From Notolepis coatsorum (taxonomy: Eukaryota > Chordata > Actinopteri > Aulopiformes > Paralepididae), in NCBI GenBank assembly GCA_963971535.1, contig OZ020589.1, positions 74,917,811-74,981,810 of the forward strand: DNA of 64,000 nt. The letters run 5' to 3'. The notes below the pieces were generated by a model. That model saw only the letters and a list, made by a program, of their open reading frames with translations. It was not told the DNA's origin and made no database searches. A program made the position numbers and the translations under genes. Below are positions 22,631 through 33,944 of the stretch, in pieces (within the stretch, counting starts at the first letter, position 1; the number at the start of each line of letters is the position of its first letter).

Positions 22631-24315
22631 CAGTGGCGTAACTTTGTTCCTAGCGGTGGGGGGGGGGGGGGGACATATTAGGGGGCGTGGTCAGTGACGG
22701 CGCAGGGGGGGGGGTATCATTCCCCAATTATTTTTTCTAATACCAGGTGTGCAATACGCATTTTCCCAGGCGGTGGCGCCTCTTGTAAGAGGTGGTCATC
22801 GTGGAGCCAGGGCTTGTCCAGCTGCACGTCCGCTAATTTAATATAATGATAGTGAAAAATGTTTAACTGTCAAAATAAACTAGCTGCATAGGCATAATAA
22901 ACTGTAAGCGACATATACATGTTTGCACTGTCTTTTTTCTATTATAAAGTGCTTCTCGAGACTCGGGTGCATAACACATCAGTCATTTGATTGTAATGCA
23001 GGTGCTCGCATTATAAATCGAATGTATTATTATTATAACACATGAACAGATCAGTAGGGTGGGCATTTGATTTGCAATGAGTTTGTATCTTGTTTGCAAT
23101 ATCTTGCAAATGATTATGTCTTGCTGATGGACTCTGTAAACACGCATTTGTCATGCGTATGAACCACGATTATTTTCAAGAGAAACAAACAGGAAACACA
23201 CCTCGGCTCGGCTGACGACCCGAGCTATTATTATGCAAAGACGAGTACTGTAGCAAGTGGGTACTTGGCCCGTGCAGGGCAAGAATGCGACCCCCATCTA
23301 CTGCTCTTTGCATAATAATAGGACAGGTAGTCAGTAGGGGTGGGAATCACCAGTTTCATCACGATACGATACGATAGTGATTCTTTGGACAACGATACGA
23401 TATTATCCGATATCACACAGTCTGCCACGATACGATACGATTCGATTCAGGTGCCTGCGATCGATATGAGACGATAATATATGCCCATTTAACACAATCA
23501 GTAACATTTAAATCAACAACAAAAAAGGCAATGGAAATATCATTTGACATTTTTATTTTTGAGCTCTTCCAGACATTTAAATGAAAAACAATATTGTTTT
23601 CCTCCTGTTCATTGTTTTTGGTTCGTTTTTCTTTTTTTTCGGTATTAATATCCTATTCACTGTCAGAGCTGTATTAAGGTGCAGTACCGGCCAGATCCCG
23701 TTAGTGGGGCTATCCCGAGAATGCACCCTCCTTCCCAGTGCCCACTTCTCTCTGCCTATGGCTCTGGGTTAGCTTGTTAGCTTACGCTAACGTAACGTTA
23801 TCTTCGATCTTTAACGCGACGTGGGCATAATGGAGTAGCGAGGATTGCAAAGCAGGTTAGATGCATTGGACCCGTTGCAGAATAAAACAGCAGGGACATG
23901 TTTTGGGTCACACAATAGGCACACTAGTCTTGCTCTAGTGACGCTCTAGACGCTACTGCTGTTGATGTTAAACGGAGTTTCACAACACTGGGCGCGGGGC
24001 GATGACGTCGCCGGATTTTCAAAATAAGAGTATCGCAATATGAATCGATCTTTTTACGTTGCATCGATCCCATTTGATTATTGATAATAGATCGATATAT
24101 CGATCTGGATCGATGTATTGTCCCACCCCTAGTAGTCAGAGACTCAGCTCAGAGACAATCAGCAATTTTCTGTGTGTGGTCCTAGTGCTGGCCGCGCGGT
24201 CGCCGCGGTCGTCCGTTTATTATCCATGTATTTGGATGGTAAAGCGTGCGGGGTACAATAACTGCATTCTGAAAACATGCACTTTCCGATGTCCCCGGCC
24301 TAAGTTACGCCCCTG
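22631..24315. mobile_element. hAT element (CAGTGGCGTAACTT ends)
   Basis: Left end CAGTGGCGTAACTTTG and right end reverse complement CAGGGGCGTAACTTAG; perfect duplication agtcacac (22623-22630, 24316-24323). A guanine run (22657-22672) and a second run near 22706 lie close to the left end. Another hAT (23335-24131) is nested. No transposase was recognised. Confidence 0.87.
23335..24131. mobile_element. hAT family H copy 1
   Basis: Terminal inverted repeats TAGGGGTGGGAATCACC / reverse complement TAGGGGTGGGACAATAC with subterminal acgatacgat repeats; perfect duplication gtagtcag (23327-23334, 24132-24139). The body resembles 47326-50595 and, in inverted sense, parts of 59190-59340. Non-autonomous, nested in 22631-24315. 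Confidence 0.87.
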
Positions 24316-24754
24316 AGTCACACTGATCAGTGATCATCATTCTAAAATGAATTTTAACATTCTAATTAATTATATAATAACTGGTTATACATGCAAAATG
24401 GACAATAGAACACTAGAACTGGAAATCTTAAAAAAATCTTCAACGGGGACTGACTTCGCAATAGACTAGGCATTTACAGCTGATCCAATTTAAATGTGCC
24501 TTCCTCCGTGCACGCTCTGAAGTCTGACTGCGTGTGTCCGGCCACTAGCCTGCATGCACGGCTAGTGTGTTTGCGCTGTCAGAGTCACGTGTTCAGGCTC
24601 AGATGAGCAGTTCGGAGGAAGATGTCATGGATTCACAATCGGCAGTGAATTCACAAAACATTTAGTTCACTATACTATCATTTGAGCAGTCTTTTTATGT
24701 TGTTGAGTTATGATGTCATTTTCTCTCATCATAGGCCTATTGTTGTCATCTTAC

Positions 24755-24889
24755 CTGGGAGATGAAGAAACTCTCTACTTTGTCCAGCAGCTTATTGAGC
24801 TCCATGGTTCCTCTGGAAGGCAGCTGGCAGTATAGGAGTCCATCATGACAGACAGTGGTCACACACACGTCCTGGTAGGTACTGTTCAC
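24755..24889 (-). CDS. tdrd7: tdrd7 exon e (between Tudor modules)
   Basis: Acceptor cctcactag|G, donor CAG|gtaaga; exactly 45 codons, phase 0 on both sides. It encodes VNSTYQDVCVTTVCHDGLLY then CQLPSRGTMELNKLLDKVES. The V.VT.VC.DG.LYCQ.PS.G...LN.LL.K.E.FF pattern is the start of the second extended Tudor module as remembered for TDRD7. Both splice sites are strong. A hAT nest (22631-24315) ends about 440 bases downstream of the donor. Confidence 0.9.
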
Positions 24890-25868
24890 CTAGTGAGGTA
24901 AAGACATATCAGGAATACATGACACCATTCTACATAGCTTAAAATACTGGTTGTTACTAGAGCTGCCAATTGTCCCTAACAATACCATTTGACTATGAAT
25001 TGAATGAAATGGGTTGACAAAATCACACAAGATGTGCGTACCATGGTTTGTGACAGTTAATGATAAAGCCAGCTGCGAGGAAGCTAGGGATGCATTCAAG
25101 AGCAGCACTTTTAAGAAAATCAAAATATTAATACAAAATGATAAAGAAAATCTAAATAGATAAAATAATAATAACTTTAGGATTCGACATCTAAAAGTCT
25201 ATTCGTTTGAACTTTTATGAAAGATACTAAAAAAATACTCAAATTAACTGAAATTAATTGAAAATGATCCCCATTCAAGTGAATTACAATTACAAGCATG
25301 TAATCAGTGATCTGTAATAGATTACAGTTTGAAAGTAACTTCCCCAACCCAGTGTCTGGGGATCATTTTCAATTAATTTTCAATTAATTTCAATTAAGAC
25401 TCTAGATGACTACAACACCAGACACAAGGCAAATGCTGGTAAATTTAGGTTGTTGCTGGTAAGTCAGTCAATTCTACTAGCCCCTATATCAGGTATCCAA
25501 CCGGTGTTCTTTTCTATTCAAAGTGAATTGTGCACAAGCATAAATAAAGCACAAGGCAGGCTGGTTTAGTAATGGCTACTATTTGAAGAAATGTTGGTCA
25601 CGCATACATTTATGTGTAACAGTGCCACTTAGTGGCAATTGGCTGATCTACATGCATATGCAATCTTAAATATGGAGAGCCATGACTTTTACTTTGGATT
25701 AGGCCCAATCAAATATATAGACTACCTTGGTGGCATTGATAGCATGCATGCACACAAACATATCCTTGCAGACACAGTGGTAGTCATGGATTTTAAGACG
25801 TCACTTGTGCTTGATGCGGCATTGAGCAGACTTGTTCTACTACCACACACACACAATACAACACTAAC
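24890..25868. other. Intron with hAT terminal fragment
   Basis: No gene between exons d and e. 25230-25400 holds inverted copies of attaattgaaaatgatcccc (arms near 25248-25272 and 25362-25385), and aacttccccaacccag (25336-25351) is the right end of a common fish hAT type. The rest looks unique. No target duplication was found. Confidence 0.45.
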
Positions 25869-26083
25869 GGTCAGCGGGTTGAGCATGGTCGAGTCCTGCA
25901 GAGCCCTGAAGCAGGAAACGTTGACGTTGATGTCATCATCCTGCGACGTGTCATACAGCACTACCAGTGGCCCCGTCTCCTTCTGATGATGTGGTTCCAC
26001 GGTTTCCATCAGGAGTATCTTTCCCACAGTCAGACTCTCCAGGGTGGAAAAGACTGATGGATGGGAGACAAACGCATCTAGAC
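25869..26083 (-). CDS. tdrd7: tdrd7 exon d (inter-Tudor region)
   Basis: Acceptor ccaatccag|G, donor ACC|gttagt; 215 nt, phase 1 in and 0 out. It encodes the LDAF...VFSTLESLTVGKILLMETVE strand and the short motif PLVVLYDTSQDDDINVNVSC, matching the SN-like half of an extended Tudor unit in TDRD7 (VVLYDTS..DD..IN). The reading frame stays open well past the acceptor on the 5' side, so the start rests on the splice site and on phase agreement with exon c. The intron on its 3' side, only 979 bp, is the shortest in the window. Confidence 0.88.
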
Positions 26084-26459
26084 CTGGATTGGACAAAAGG
26101 TGATGGATGAAGGGGGAGCAAGGGAGGGAAGTGAAAAATATGTCGACACAAATAGAGGGAAGGAGAGATGCCAGTAAGAGCTCTTCCTCAAGTTCTTGAT
26201 GGTCTCTAGTCAGCAAGACACATTTTTATAACTGTATCTTTATTTTTTTGGCCTTATTTCTGATTCTACAAATACAATTCTAGACTGGGGAGTAATGGTG
26301 ACAGGGCCCCTGAGGAGATAAGGACTGTCTGAGGATATCAGGCTGGCCAGCTCTGCATCTACTTTTAAAGGTTCCTTCCACTCAAAAATATTTGTTATTA
26401 GTGTAGAACTTGTCCGGAAAGCGCCCTTTTCACATTCTTGGGGATCAATACAGTATTAA

Positions 26460-27575
26460 CTTCTTCCACCCGACGGGACCAGTACCGGTCCCGAAATGAC
26501 ATCTGGTCATAAATCAATATTTTTCAGACTGTTGTAAAAGTAGCGATTTTCTCACCCAAACGTATTCAAGTAATAACATCATAAACATGTCACAACAGCA
26601 TGTAGAATGTATTATCATCAATACGTTAGTTTAGCAATAGGTTAAAAGTGTTATTAGATAGATTTAACTTTTCGATTTGGTCAAGTCTATTTCGTGAGGG
26701 AGACCATTTTGAATATTTTGAACCATGGGAATTGTAGTCTTTTTGTGGCCATTTTGTAGCAGACTTCGGCAGGTCTGGTTCTGCGTTGAAAGTTTTAAAA
26801 ACTACACTTCCTGGAAGATTCTATGGGGTTCAACGTTCAGAGTTCTGTATGAATTATTGCAATAACTGTTATTATTCGGGATAATAAGCCACAAAAGGTA
26901 AAGTTTGACAAATATTGAAAGGCAGTTACCGGTAGTTTCTCTTCCCTATTAACATGTAGGAACAATTAGATCTGAAATTTGTTTCAAAACAGTTGCAGTG
27001 TAGGGAAAATTAAAAAGTACAGTAGATTACAGTAGATTTCATTATCTGTTCTTATGCATGCCTGGTGATACTAAATCCAAATTGAACTCGGGCATTTGAA
27101 AGATAATATATGTATAGAAATGTGCGAATTGGCTATAATAAGGTAATTTATAAGCCTCCTATTCTATAATAATATTTCAAATTGCATTGGTCCGGATGGG
27201 AGAATTCAGTACTGTATCTACAGAACCTTCCGTTTAATCATCCTCCCTTTATTAATTTCCTTCGATTGTTTGTACACATGATCTCAAGAAGGTACTGAAC
27301 GAGATCAGTGGCAGTTTTTAATGTTTGGTCATTATTAGCATGGTGTTATTCACTGTCAAAGATGCAAAGAAAAATCATAATTCATATTCTCCTTTGTTTC
27401 ATCACAATTTAAGCAAGCCTAGTAATAGACAATATTTCTGACACTGAATACATTCCCTGAGGTCCATAGAGACCAAGAATATGCAAATAGGCCTTGTAGA
27501 AGTGGAGCAATATTCCATTTACCTAGGTATATATTTTAGGCGGACTTTCAGAAAATATTCCACGGGTGGAAGAGG
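26460..27575. mobile_element. piggyBac-like TTAA element, family P copy 1
   Basis: Bounded by TTAA (26456-26459, 27576-27579). The termini CTTCTTCCACCCG and reverse-complement CCTCTTCCACCCG are inverted repeats, followed by a cgacgggaccagtaccggtc box. At 1116 bp it has no transposase and is non-autonomous. The second half (27170-27520) is the module shared with hAT family D. Sister copies are at 27588 onward, 50617-50776 (fragment) and 50781-51880 (opposite orientation). Confidence 0.75.
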
Positions 27576-27846
27576 TTAACCAGTTAAGCCCGACGGGTAC
27601 GGCACAGGTCCCAAAATGACATCACGTCATAAATCAATCTCTCCAGACTGTAGGACATTAAGTAGCATTTTCCCCCCAAATGTATCCAAGAGTAAAGACC
27701 CTAACCATGTCACAACAGCAGTCCGTGTATATTTTCAACAATACGTTTGTTTACCAATAGGGCAAAGTGTTAGTGAGATTTTTGTTTATGGAATGTGTTT
27801 ATAATTTAGCGAATATCCGCCAGTCATATGAGAAGAGGGCATCCAG

Positions 27847-28554
27847 CAGGGGCGTCCATTTGGTATGGCAAGGTATGGCACTCGCCATACCTTGGCAAAT
27901 AAAAATGTAAAAAAAAAAAAGAAAAAAAAAATTTAGAATTCGAATGTCAACATTATGAACGAAGCTTCGAACTATTCGGTACAGCCCTAGCATGTTTTGA
28001 TATTGTCAATTATATCACTTTTACTAGGTGACTTTTACTGTGACTAACTGAAATATGCCCCAAAAAAAAGGAAAATGGAAATAGGGAAGTTTTTTTTATC
28101 AAAGGGCAGCAGAGACAAGTGATACAGGGACACGGGTAAGGTCTGGCTTAGTGATTATAATAGTGCAGTTCAGCATTCAGTAACCCATACTTTTTGTGAA
28201 TGTGTTTTTGATACTACATTCTGTTGAACACACACCTCAAAACCGTACCTAAGGAAAATTGGCTCAATTGCAAGAAAAGTAATGGACAGTTATGATATTA
28301 CATTCTGCATAATTCGTATGCAAAATATTGTGGTTCCCTACTTTAGTCTGTCGACACATTTCTATACTAAAAATGCTTGTGTAGTCCTGTGTCATACCTA
28401 AATGTCATATAACTGAATTGTATAGAAACAACTCACCAAAAGTGACTATTGCACAACTGATTTGACAAAAAAAAATCTACCAAGGGGGGGAAACCCCCCC
28501 TTCACCCTCCCCCCTCCGCGCCATACCTTGCCTTCTACTGAAAGGACGCCACTG
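27847..28554. mobile_element. hAT element (CAGGGGCGTCC ends)
   Basis: Left CAGGGGCGTCCATTTGG, right reverse complement CAGTGGCGTCCTTTCAG; perfect duplication gcatccag (27839-27846, 28555-28562). It includes a piece of another hAT type (about 27935-27990, ending ggtacagccctag). Inside, cgccatacctt-type sequence occurs near both ends. No ORF. Confidence 0.87.
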
Positions 28555-28875
28555 GCATCCAGAGCTCTCAATGAGCGTTGAAATTTCGAAAAACTACAGT
28601 ACCCAGCCGATTCTAGCTTCCTGCAAGCAAATTACTTGTGTATGATTTTTTTTTCTTTTTCTCTGGATTCTCTACCACAAAACTGAACGTTATTGGCATA
28701 GATTGGAGCGCAGTTAGTGTATCTACCTTAGCAACTATCCGCATTGCAAACGGATTCAAAATGGCGGAGCCATATCCATTTTAAGAATGGAACTGTACAT
28801 AGTAGATTTCATTCAGTTCTTCAGTACACACCTGGAGATACTAAATCCAAATTGAACTCTGCCATTTGAAAGAGG

Positions 28876-29125
28876 AGATTTGGCCCGATCCATAGATGTG
28901 CGAGTTGGCTATAATAAGGTAATTTATAGGCCTGGTATGCAATTTAAAGGAGACATGTCTTGCTATTCCTTTCACTATTTGGGCAACTTTACACAATTCC
29001 AGATTTGGCCCGATCCATAGATGTGCGAGTTGGCTATAATAAGGTAATTTATAGGCCTGGTATGCAATTTAAAGGAGACATGTCTTGCTATTCCTTTCAC
29101 TATTTGGGCAACTTTACACAATTCC
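28876..29125. repeat. Exact 125-bp tandem duplication
   Basis: Bases 28876-29000 are repeated directly at 29001-29125; I found no difference on reading (agatttggcccgatccatag ... acttt acacaattcc). Perfect identity implies a recent event or an assembly artefact. Confidence 0.85.
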
Positions 29126-29232
29126 TGTGAGTCTATGGAACACATCTGTAAAAAAAAAAAAAAAAAATTTAATTCATTGTTTTGCATTTCTAATCAAGTA
29201 CTCTAGTCTAAAGCAGCATTTTTCCACTTCAA

Positions 29233-29283
29233 GATGAGGCGGCTGGGTGGCGCAGCGGACATTGCGCTCGTCACCAACGCAAA
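29233..29283 (+). mobile_element. SINE head, split from its body by a LINE
   Basis: The stretch ggcggctgggtggcgcagcg, then acattgcgctcgtcaccaac, is the tRNA-like head of the SINE family seen at 51987-52464, including its A box. Its body resumes at 33945 after the LINE. About 100 bases, including the B-box region, are missing at the junction. Confidence 0.65.
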
Positions 29284-30639
29284 AGACACGGTTGTCGGCT
29301 GTTACAGACCTAATTCTGCTGTAAAGGAAACGTTAGCCGCAATATCTGACATTATTTCCCAATTAACGGACAATGAAATAGTCATTGTTGGTGATTTCAA
29401 TTGGGACTGGTTATCTCCGGCGTTAGATGAATTTAAAGCATATTGCAATTCAATGAATTTTACGCAATTAATACACTCCCCAACTCGCCCAAATCTGAAA
29501 TTTCCTGAAAAATCGACACTTATTGACTTGTTCTTAACAAATAATCCTCATAAGTATACCTCAATAGGCATTTTTCCTAATGACGTGAGTGACCATTGTG
29601 CGGGTGTTAGGGATACAAAGATATCGAAGTCAAAACCTTGCTACATTATTAAACGTGATACAAAGCAATTTTGGCAGGATATGTACCTAAATGATTGGAG
29701 CAGGGTTTCTTTAATACCCGACGTTGAATTAGCATGGAATCTCTTCCTGGATATGTTTTTGCCAATTGTAGACAGACACGCCCCCCTTAGGAAGTATAGA
29801 GTTAGGGGCAGGGATAACCCCTGGTTTTCTAAAGATTTATCCAACCTCATACGAGAAAGGAATCTCATCTGGGCCAAGGCAAGGAAGGCAAACTCTGAAG
29901 CTCTCTGGACCACTTTTAGATGTTTAAGAAATAAATGTACTTCCTTAGTAAAGAAGGCAAAATCAAGTTTTTATCTCACTCTCACAACAGAAAACCTAAA
30001 TAACCCACAGAAATGTTGGCAGACAATCAGATCCTTATCCCCAAATAGCACATCTGGTCTTCCACCCTGTATTGTATCTGGTCTATCTACTGTGTATGAG
30101 AAAACTGAGATGCTCAATTGCTTTAACAAACACATTGTCTCTTCTGGTTCTCTTTGATCAAGTAACAAACAATACCACAACACAGGTCCCACTTGAATCT
30201 GAGCCCCCATCACATAATACATTTGATTTTCAGCCCTTTTCTATTAGTGAAGTGCATAAAGCCCTTAATAATTTGAATCCTAAAAAACGGGCTGGGCCAG
30301 ACAAACTGGATCCCTATTATTTAAAACTTTCTGCTGATTTTATTGCAGAACCTCTAACTTATATTTTTAACTTAACCTTGACTTGTAATGAAATACCCAA
30401 GATTTGGAAAAAGGCTCATGTTCTACCCCTGTTAAAAGGTGGTGAGCCTTCAAACCCCAACAACTACAGGCCAATTTCTAATTTGTCAGCTTTAGCCAAG
30501 ATACTGGAAACTCTGGTAAGTAATCAGCTGAAGGAGTTCGTATCTTATCTTGTGATCAATCTGGTTTTAGGAAATGTCACAGTACCGTTACAGCAGCTAC
30601 AAAAGTAGTAAACGACATAATTGGGGCTTTAGATATATC

Positions 30640-31215
30640 TAGGTCGTCCTCGGACGGGCCCTCCATCGGTGCTTCCAGTCATCCCGATCCTCCATGCATC
30701 TGGCTAGCTCGCCGGTGCTTTCTGTTCCAGCATCTCTCCTGAGTACGTCCACGTAGGTTAATGTGGGACGTCCTTGTGATCGATGCCCGTGTGTTGGTTC
30801 CCACAGCACAAGTTTGCTGGTTGGCATCTCATGGTGTCTCTGGCAGTGACCTGCCAGCCTCATTCTCCTGACTGCCACTTTATCGCTCACCTTTAGCACC
30901 CCCCCATACAAGATTGCATTAGTGACATGCTCATCCCTGTTGATGTTGAGCACCACGCGCATCATTCTGGTGTAGCACCCATCCAAGGACTTCTGCAGGG
31001 TGGGCTTCAAGGTCCAGCATTCACTGCCATACAAAAGGACAGACTCAACTGTTGCATGAAAGAAGTTGAGCTTGATTTGACGGGGGAGGTTGGATTTCCA
31101 CACACTGGTCATGCCGTTCAGAGCCCTCCACGCAAGCGCCTTCCTCACTTTAAGGTCTTGCTCGGACGAGTTGACCCACGAGCCCAGGTACTTGAAATCA
31201 CTGACTTCCTTTAGA
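30640..31215 (-). mobile_element. Inverted fragment of another LINE (RT C-terminus)
   Basis: The minus strand encodes LKEVSDFKYLGSWVNSSEQD, LNFFHATVESVLLYGSECW, MMRVVLNINRDEHVTN, VRRMRLAGHCQRH and a stop right before the left junction, i.e. the C-terminal part of a second, unrelated reverse-transcriptase ORF (RTE-like or similar). It is open over 200 codons. The flanking ctttagata (30628-30636 and 31209-31217) looks like its target duplication, so this 5'-truncated copy inserted into LINE family A. Confidence 0.8.
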
Positions 31216-31530
31216 TAGATAGATAGGAAACATTGTGCTTCCCTTTTTATTGATTTTTCAGGCATTTGATACTGTGGACCATAATATAATGAAGCATAGG
31301 CTAATTAATGTAGGACTGTCTGACTCTGCTGTTGGCTGGTTCTGTAATCATCTTGCTGACAGGACTCAATGTGTTCAGGCTGATGTTTTATCTGTCCACA
31401 AGGGGGTGCCACAAGGTTCTGTTCTAGGACCATTGTTATTTACAATCTATATCAATAATTTAGGCAAACATTTTCCAGATGCAAACTTTCATTTTTATGC
31501 TGATGACACTGTCATTTACTGTTGTGCTAC

Positions 31531-31790
31531 TGTAACGGAGGTACCGCAGTCTATCCACAGTCACGAGGGACAGTAAGTGAAGTGGCTGTGGACGTTAAGC
31601 GGTACTGCAAGTAAACTCACTCCCCAGAGGCATCCAGACCCAATAGCAAGAAGTGAATTCACCTCTTGGTATAGTGGTCTGTGATGCCGCCAGCGACGCG
31701 GGAGACCGGGGTTCAACTCCCACTCAGGGCGATCCCTTAACAGGGGTTGAATCGAAAAACACAATGCAGAGTAAGATCACACCGGCTACA
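31531..31790 (+). mobile_element. 260-bp TG...CA element with tRNA-Asp-like core
   Basis: Begins TGTAACGGAGGTACCG, ends ACCGGCTACA and is flanked by ctac (31527-31530, 31791-31794). Removing it plus one ctac restores the LINE frame exactly (..CCATTLTKALE). Bases 31659-31730 are tRNA-like: A box TTGGTATAGTGG (31666-31677), anticodon-arm CCGC..GCGG, then ACGCGGGAGACCGGGGTTCA and the B box GGTTCAACTCC (710-720 of 31 kb), best resembling tRNA-Asp. LTR-type ends with a Pol III-type core are unusual: either a TRIM/solo-LTR-like element or a SINE with atypical ends. Confidence 0.65.
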
Positions 31791-32220
31791 CTACTACTTT
31801 GACAAAAGCTCTGGAAAGTTTGCAAAATACGTTTAATGAAATAGAATCCCAACTTCAGCAACTAAAGCTTGTTTTAAATCCGGAAAAAACAAAAATTATG
31901 ATTTTTACTAAATCCAAAACAAAGGTGCCTTGTCTTGCCTCTATACACACATCGCAAGGCATTCCAATTCAGATTGTGTCGACTTTTAAATACCTTGGCT
32001 TTTTACTTGATGACAGCTTGTCTTTTAAACCACACGTTGAAAGCCTGGTCAAGAAGCTAAACGTGAGGTTGGGTTTCTTTTTCAGAAACAAATCGTGCTT
32101 TTCTTTTAATGCAAAGAAGCAACTAGTTGCTGCCACTTTTTTTTACCAGTATTAGATTATGGTGATGTTTTATACATGAATGCCTGTTCCATCTCACTAC
32201 ACATGTTGGACACTGCTTAC

Positions 32221-33232
32221 TAGGGGTGGACGGTATGGTCTAAAATTTATATCACGGTATAATTTGAAGCATAGACGGTAACGGTATATATCACGGTATC
32301 ATCGTTTTTGATTAAAAATTTTTTTTATTTTATATAATTTTTTTTTTTATAAAATATATATATTATATAATTAGACTTGTACTGGTATTATCTGCGAGAC
32401 ATCGCCACCACGCAACAAGCTCCACTGTCTGTGTGTACTCTAGTAGCCTCCAGCTACGGCCAGAATTCTCCGGAGCTGCACCTGGACCTATACTCTAATA
32501 GCCTCGAGCAGAGCTACGGCCAGGATTCTCCGGCGCTGCACCTGGACCCTATTGTATTGGTATTATAACGTTAGCAAGCCCTCAGCTCGAATACGCATCG
32601 AATCAGTGTTATAAGACATTGATATCATGAGCTATCTGTAGCTACTGCATATATAACGTTAATACAACGCCTCAGTGAATTATTTAGTTCAATGGGACAT
32701 TTCGTTTTGAACAGTGAACTAACTTGTGTTAACGTGAGCTAACAGGTAGCATACACGTCTCTAGTACTAGACTTTGTGGAGCGTTTGTTGATGTCAGGAG
32801 CTATCGGTAGCTGGCCGACTAGATACCGTTCGGTTAGACAATGCCCCATCATGTATTAAACTAAAAGTGAATAGTTGACTGGGTCATTTTGTAACGGTAG
32901 CTAAGCTAACGTTAGCTCAGGGAGACGCCGACAGCTCCCGTGTCCCGTCCCACTAGACTACTAGACCCGTGTTTACATGCGTGCGGTAGGGGCTGGCACG
33001 CCCACTGCGCGAAGCCTCCTAAATAACTTTTTCCAGTTCGCACATATCTATTATCTATGACTAATTCTATCTATTTTTAGGGGCAAATGCCAGTGAAATA
33101 GTCGCGCTGTGGTTACATGACGTCATTGCTATTTTAGAGCTGCACTACCGGTTACACGGTATACTCAAAATCCATACCGTAGAGCAAATTCATACCGTTT
33201 ATACCGTATACCGTTTATACCGTCCACCCCTA
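32221..33232. mobile_element. hAT family J copy 1 (TAGGGGTGGACGGTAT ends)
   Basis: Terminal inverted repeats TAGGGGTGGACGGTATGG / reverse complement TAGGGGTGGACGGTATAAAC and a perfect duplication ctgcttac (32213-32220, 33233-33240). Excision restores the LINE reading ...LDTAYHGVLRF. The interior includes duplicated ctacggccaggattctccgg units and the gctaacgttagc segment. It carries the empty TA site of the insert found in copy 2 (around 33061-33087). Confidence 0.9.
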
Positions 33233-33944
33233 CTGCTTACCATGGTGTATTAAGATTTATTTCTGGATATAGATCACTTACCCATCATTGCACTCTGTAT
33301 GCTAAAGTTAACTGGCCATCCTTGACTGCCCGTAGACTGCTTCATTGGTACACCTTCATTTATAAAGCAATTATTGGTCAGCTCCCTTTTTACCTCGGTT
33401 CATACCTCACCATCACATCAAACCCATTTTACAGCTTACGATCCCAGGACTATTTGTATGCCTCAGTACCCAGAACCAGCACAGAGTTTGGGAAAAGGGC
33501 CTTCATGTTCTCTGCTCCCTCTGCCTGGAATGGACTTCAAAAAACTTTGAAACTGCAGGCCCTCACTACCATATCTGATTTTAAAATTCTAATTAAGGGC
33601 ATTTTAAAGAATGAGATGGGAGAATGTCGCTGCTTCACTGCATAACGTGGTGTTATATTTTATATTTTTAACCTGACCTCTCCCCAGCAACCTCCTGCAA
33701 AGCCTCACCTTCCATCCTCTTTCTACCTTTTTACCCTAACCGCCAATCTCGCCCAATCCCATTCAATCTAGTTTGCTGCAGCTCAAATGTATCCCCTTGC
33801 CCCACTTTGCCTTTTATGTCTCTGTCTGTGTTTTGTGTATTTTGTATGTTTGTTTTAGTTTTGCTGCCATTTTGGCCAGGTCTTGCTCGAAAAAGAGATA
33901 TTTGATCTCAAGTGACTACCTGGTAAAATAAAGGTTAAATAAAA

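Larger units (their letters stand above)
27588..29125. mobile_element. piggyBac-like family P copy 2, incomplete
   Basis: Starts at the TTAA of 27584-27587, only four bases beyond the TTAA closing copy 1, with gcccgacgggtacggcacag and aaaatgacatcacgtcataa, matching copy 1. A 708-bp hAT (27847-28554) interrupts it. No right terminus is seen; similarity fades after about 28930 and the tail is duplicated (28876-29125). Confidence 0.6.
29284..33944 (+). mobile_element. LINE family A (AP endonuclease + RT), inactive
   Basis: A 5'-truncated non-LTR retrotransposon. Endonuclease: VVGCYRPNSAV, NEIVIVGDFNWDW and SDHC (29290-29600). Reverse transcriptase: NLNPKKRAGPDKLDP, NNYRPISNLSAL (30270-30500), FDTVDHNIM, GVPQGSVLGPLLFTIYINN and the catalytic YADDT (31270-31510), then KLVLNPEKTK and FKYLGF. 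The C-terminal part is at 33240-33643 with stop TAA. The 3' UTR ends taaaataaaggttaaataaa. It is broken by a frameshift near 30155, an inverted LINE fragment (30640-31215), a 260-bp element (31531-31790), a frameshift in the T-run near 32140 and a hAT (32221-33232). The CR1/Jockey/L2 group is likely; the exact clade is uncertain. Confidence 0.88.

Noticed and set aside
22631-22720. G-runs as CpG island/promoter
   Set aside because: They sit at the left end of a hAT and lack CpG-rich flanks or an associated first exon.
25722-26216. Minus-strand 164-codon ORF as a complete small gene
   Set aside because: Its middle is tdrd7 exon d; sequence outside 25869-26083 is intron, as shown by splice sites and phase agreement with neighbours.
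26601-26981. Candidate exon by open frame in the piggyBac-like region
   Set aside because: Frame is within a non-coding TTAA element and has no splice-phase match to tdrd7 or any recognisable domain.
29234-30157. Single 307-codon plus-strand ORF as a host gene
   Set aside because: It begins in a SINE tRNA-like head and continues into a LINE AP-endonuclease (VVGDFNWDW-type and SDHC motifs); a chance fusion in a dead LINE.
31659-31730. Functional tRNA-Asp gene
   Set aside because: A and B boxes and part of the anticodon/T arm are good, but the anticodon loop is changed and the acceptor stem does not pair; it is part of the 260-bp element.
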